Positions 5,661 through 8,187 of a stretch of DNA of 8,187 bases are shown one piece after another. The notes beneath the pieces were generated by a model. That model saw only the letters and a program-made list of their open reading frames with translations. It was not told the origin of the DNA and made no database searches. A program made the position numbers and the translations under genes. The stretch is from Bacillota bacterium (lineage in GTDB: Bacteria > Bacillota > Dethiobacteria > DTU022 > JAAZDR01), in contig JAAZDR010000175.1 of the NCBI GenBank assembly GCA_012512705.1, positions 1-8,187 of the forward strand, in the 5' to 3' direction. The first letter of the stretch is position 1. The number at the start of each line of letters is the position of its first letter.

Positions 5661-8187
5661 TTAACTGTTTGCCTTTAAAGCTGCTTTGATTTTCTCTGGA
5701 GTTGCGGGCAGCTCACAGATCCAAACCCCAACAGCATCCTTAATTGCGTTAATAACTGCTGGAGCAGTAGGAATCATGGTCATCTCGCCGATGCCTGTAG
5801 AGCCCTTCCCTGTACCCCGCACTCTCGGCGTCTCACGGAGTATTGATTCCATTTCAAAAGATGTACGTATGGTTGGGAACTTAAAGGTAACCCAGTCTTT
5901 AGTTTGACCGGCAATATACTCTTCGCGTAGAGCATAACCGACACCCTGGTCAGCACCACCCTCAAGCTGCCCCTCGAGATTTTGTAAGTTTATTACCGGA
6001 CCAGCATCAACAGCTGTGGTCACCTTCAGGACTTTTACTTCACCAGTCTCAGTATTTACCTCCACTTCAACAAGCTGAACCGCATGTACCTGGGATTCAA
6101 AGGAAGGCCCTTGGCCAGTTTTGGGATCAAGCGGCCCAGCATCCAAAGTCCTCTTAGTTCCAGTATAACGTACTGGTCGACCGCTTTCCTTTAATTCTTG
6201 GTATGTGGTCGCCCCAGCTTCTTTCATCGCCTGTTTTAATTTCTTAATCGCATCATCCAGAGCGCCTCCGACCATATACGTCATGCGGCTACCGGCAGCA
6301 GGTCCAGTAGCGGTAGTCAAATCTGTGTTTCTTGTCACTAAGCGGACTTTATCCAAAGGTAAGTCTAAAGCGTCTGCCGCCAACTGGGTGAGCATGGAAT
6401 CGGTACCTTCGCCAGGATCAGCAGCAGCTGCATAGATTGTCACTCCATCATCAGGGTTAAGTTCTATAGAAACAATCGCCTGGTCGCCAGGGCCGCCGAT
6501 ACCAAAGGATCCGGTTCCCAGTCCAACACCCCGTTTTATTGTTCCGCTGCTGTATTTTTGTGCTTCAGCGCGGGCACGCTCAAAGTGAGGCCTTATAGCT
6601 TCACAGAGCTCAGGGATCGGCCACTGCTCAACTACGCGGCCCGTAGACTTTGTCTGTCCCGGTTTGAGAAAATTAAGCATACGGAACTCTAAGGGATCGA
6701 TCCCCATTTTATCTGCAAGCATATCAACAGCGCACTCAAGGGCAAAGTTGACTTGTGGCGGACCAGCACCCCGTGCTGCTGAACCCCAGGGATTATTGGT
6801 GTAGACTAATTTAGTGGTAGCGTGAACGTTAGGAATATTGTATGAACCCGAGAGCATCTGTAACGCTCTGTTAACAACGACGTCACCGTTAGACAGATAG
6901 GCGCCATTATCCACTACTATATCGATCTTATAGCCAGTAATACGACCATCACGGTCTGCGCCAAGTTTAAGTTTCATATCAAAGGGATGGCGTTTTGATG
7001 TAATCAACATCGATTCAGCGATGCTCGGAATGTAGCGGACAGGCTTCTTGAAGTGAAGCGCTGCAGCACCAGCAATGCCCTCAGAAGTTATATCTAACTT
7101 CATGCCAAATTGGCCGCCTACAAAAGCCTCTTCATAACGCATATTCTCCCAGCCAAGAGCCTCCTGCAGCATCGCCAAGTGCTTGTGAATATTGATACTG
7201 CGGCCGATAACTACAAGCTGTGCGTCTTCGCCTTCGCCTTCTAGATAAGCTACACACGCCTCCGGCTCCAAGGCAGCCTGGTGGTTTATCTGCGTCTTAA
7301 AATGAGCCTCAACTACAGCTGCGGATTCAACCAGGGCTTTATCGGCATCACCCTTGATCTGGGGTTGACTATAACAGAGATTCGGTCTGTCTTCATGAAC
7401 CTGGACTGCACCTTCAGCCATAGCTTTTTCAGGCGAATCTAGCACCGGCAGCAGTTCGTAATCTACCTTCACTGCTTCAGCCGCTGCTAACGCCTCTTTG
7501 CGCGTTCTGGCCGCAACAACAGCCACAGGGTCACCGATATAGCGGACCTTGTCTTCACAGAGCACCGGCCGATCATCGGTGTTCAGTTTCAAACGGTTAG
7601 TTCCTAAAATATCTTTTGCTGTCATGAAACCAACAACACCCGGCATACCTTCAGCCACAGAGAAATCTATTCCTTTAATCAGCGCATGAGGGTGAGGACT
7701 GCGGACTGTCGCCAACTCTAATGCCCCGGGGATAGCTATATCCGCAGTAAATTCTGCCGTGCCGCAGGCCTTTTTCATTGCTGAAGGACGGGGGTGAGAG
7801 ACGCCTAACTTAGGTCCGTCAGGATTAGGACGCACATCGTCGGGTGAAAGCTCGCCGCGAACGAACTTGCCAGCCAGCTTAACCGCATCAATAATCTTTT
7901 TATACCCTGTACAACGACAAAGGTTGTGGCGCAAAGCCTTTTTAATTTCTTCCGTACTGGGGTTCGGATTAACGTCTAACAACGCCTTCGTGGCCATAAT
8001 TATCCCCGGTGTGCAGTAACCACACTGCACTGCTCCTGCCAAAACCATCGCCTCTTGAATTAAGTGCGGATTGTCCGGAGTACCTAATCCCTCAACGGTA
8101 ATTACCTCTGCACCGTCCACTTTATCCAATTTTAATAAGCAGGATCTTACTGCTTTCCCGTTTACGATGACTGTACAAGCACCACAC
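5661..8187 (-). CDS. Selenium-dependent xanthine dehydrogenase-like molybdenum hydroxylase, fused [2Fe-2S] type (5' end cut by window edge)
   Basis: The frame stays open to the right edge, so the gene starts outside the window; 841 residues are visible and roughly 40 appear missing. At the edge it reads CGACTVIVNG...SC (8186-8139), three of four ligands of the plant-type [2Fe-2S] cluster. A second [2Fe-2S] domain follows with QCGYCTPG and LCRCTGY (about 8020-7905). After a linker comes the molybdopterin domain: VRSPHPHALIKGID, the substrate-side GGQFGMK loop, WGSAARGAGPPQ with the active-site Arg, and STGIGEM, whose Glu codon (5786-5784) corresponds to the catalytic base. The order matches Desulfovibrio gigas aldehyde oxidoreductase (Mop) and the family called selenium-dependent xanthine dehydrogenase. 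It would hydroxylate a purine or related heterocycle or aldehyde in the cytoplasm. No FAD domain is present, so the electron acceptor is separate. Selenium use is inferred from yqeB and its relatives; xanthine as substrate is not proven. Confidence 0.92.
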   Translation of the reverse strand, partial: CGACTVIVNGKAVRSCLLKLDKVDGAEVITVEGLGTPDNPHLIQEAMVLAGAVQCGYCTPGIIMATKALLDVNPNPSTEEIKKALRHNLCRCTGYKKIIDAVKLAGKFVRGELSPDDVRPNPDGPKLGVSHPRPSAMKKACGTAEFTADIAIPGALELATVRSPHPHALIKGIDFSVAEGMPGVVGFMTAKDILGTNRLKLNTDDRPVLCEDKVRYIGDPVAVVAARTRKEALAAAEAVKVDYELLPVLDSPEKAMAEGAVQVHEDRPNLCYSQPQIKGDADKALVESAAVVEAHFKTQINHQAALEPEACVAYLEGEGEDAQLVVIGRSINIHKHLAMLQEALGWENMRYEEAFVGGQFGMKLDITSEGIAGAAALHFKKPVRYIPSIAESMLITSKRHPFDMKLKLGADRDGRITGYKIDIVVDNGAYLSNGDVVVNRALQMLSGSYNIPNVHATTKLVYTNNPWGSAARGAGPPQVNFALECAVDMLADKMGIDPLEFRMLNFLKPGQTKSTGRVVEQWPIPELCEAIRPHFERARAEAQKYSSGTIKRGVGLGTGSFGIGGPGDQAIVSIELNPDDGVTIYAAAADPGEGTDSMLTQLAADALDLPLDKVRLVTRNTDLTTATGPAAGSRMTYMVGGALDDAIKKLKQAMKEAGATTYQELKESGRPVRYTGTKRTLDAGPLDPKTGQGPSFESQVHAVQLVEVEVNTETGEVKVLKVTTAVDAGPVINLQNLEGQLEGGADQGVGYALREEYIAGQTKDWVTFKFPTIRTSFEMESILRETPRVRGTGKGSTGIGEMTMIPTAPAVINAIKDAVGVWICELPATPEKIKAALKANS

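Noticed and set aside
4131..8187. Selenocysteine (in-frame UGA) coding in the hydroxylase, TusE-like or desulfurase genes
   Set aside because: No in-frame UGA occurs within these genes, and the catalytic cysteines use ordinary Cys codons; any selenium would be in the cofactor.

Overview
The window is a compact accessory-metabolism locus with every recognisable gene on the minus strand, so transcription runs from base 8187 towards base 1. Read that way it encodes: a molybdenum hydroxylase of the xanthine dehydrogenase/aldehyde oxidoreductase family with fused [2Fe-2S] domains (cut by the right edge); a small TusE/DsrC-like sulfur-relay protein; a cysteine desulfurase-type class V aminotransferase; an AT-rich spacer with promoter-like elements and a perfect ModE-type palindrome; a MoeA-like molybdopterin-binding protein with a cysteine-cluster tail; an XdhC-family maturation protein; a YqeB-family protein; an NMT1/SsuA-like lipoprotein substrate-binding protein; and the N-terminus of its ABC permease (cut by the left edge).

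The combination of a fused hydroxylase resembling the 'selenium-dependent xanthine dehydrogenase' family, YqeB, XdhC and a class V desulfurase is the known genomic signature of selenium-dependent molybdenum hydroxylases, in which selenium is a labile ligand of the Mo cofactor rather than selenocysteine. No in-frame UGA interrupts any of the genes, which fits. Other markers of that system (selD, the cytidylyltransferase mocA/ygfJ, yqeC) are not in the window and may lie outside it.

The layout suggests two transcription units. Unit 1 (hydroxylase, TusE-like, desulfurase; gaps of 18 and 9 bases) would make the enzyme and a chalcogen (S or Se) supply. Unit 2 (molybdopterin-binding protein, xdhC, yqeB, ABC substrate-binding protein, permease) is very tightly packed: abutting stop and start, RBSs overlapping stop codons, and an ATGA overlap. 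It starts just downstream of the palindrome, so molybdate-dependent control is likely. Inference: the desulfurase mobilises S or Se, the single-cysteine TusE-like protein may carry it, XdhC and YqeB insert it into the cofactor, and the transporter brings in a substrate or nutrient of the pathway.

The host is most likely an anaerobic Bacillota of the Clostridia (Peptococcaceae-like or a neighbour). This rests on strong AGGAGG-type ribosome binding sites, moderate GC coding sequence with a very AT-rich spacer, and known occurrence of this gene set in anaerobic Firmicutes. The species cannot be named from the sequence. No RNA genes, insertion sequences, CRISPR arrays or long repeats were seen.
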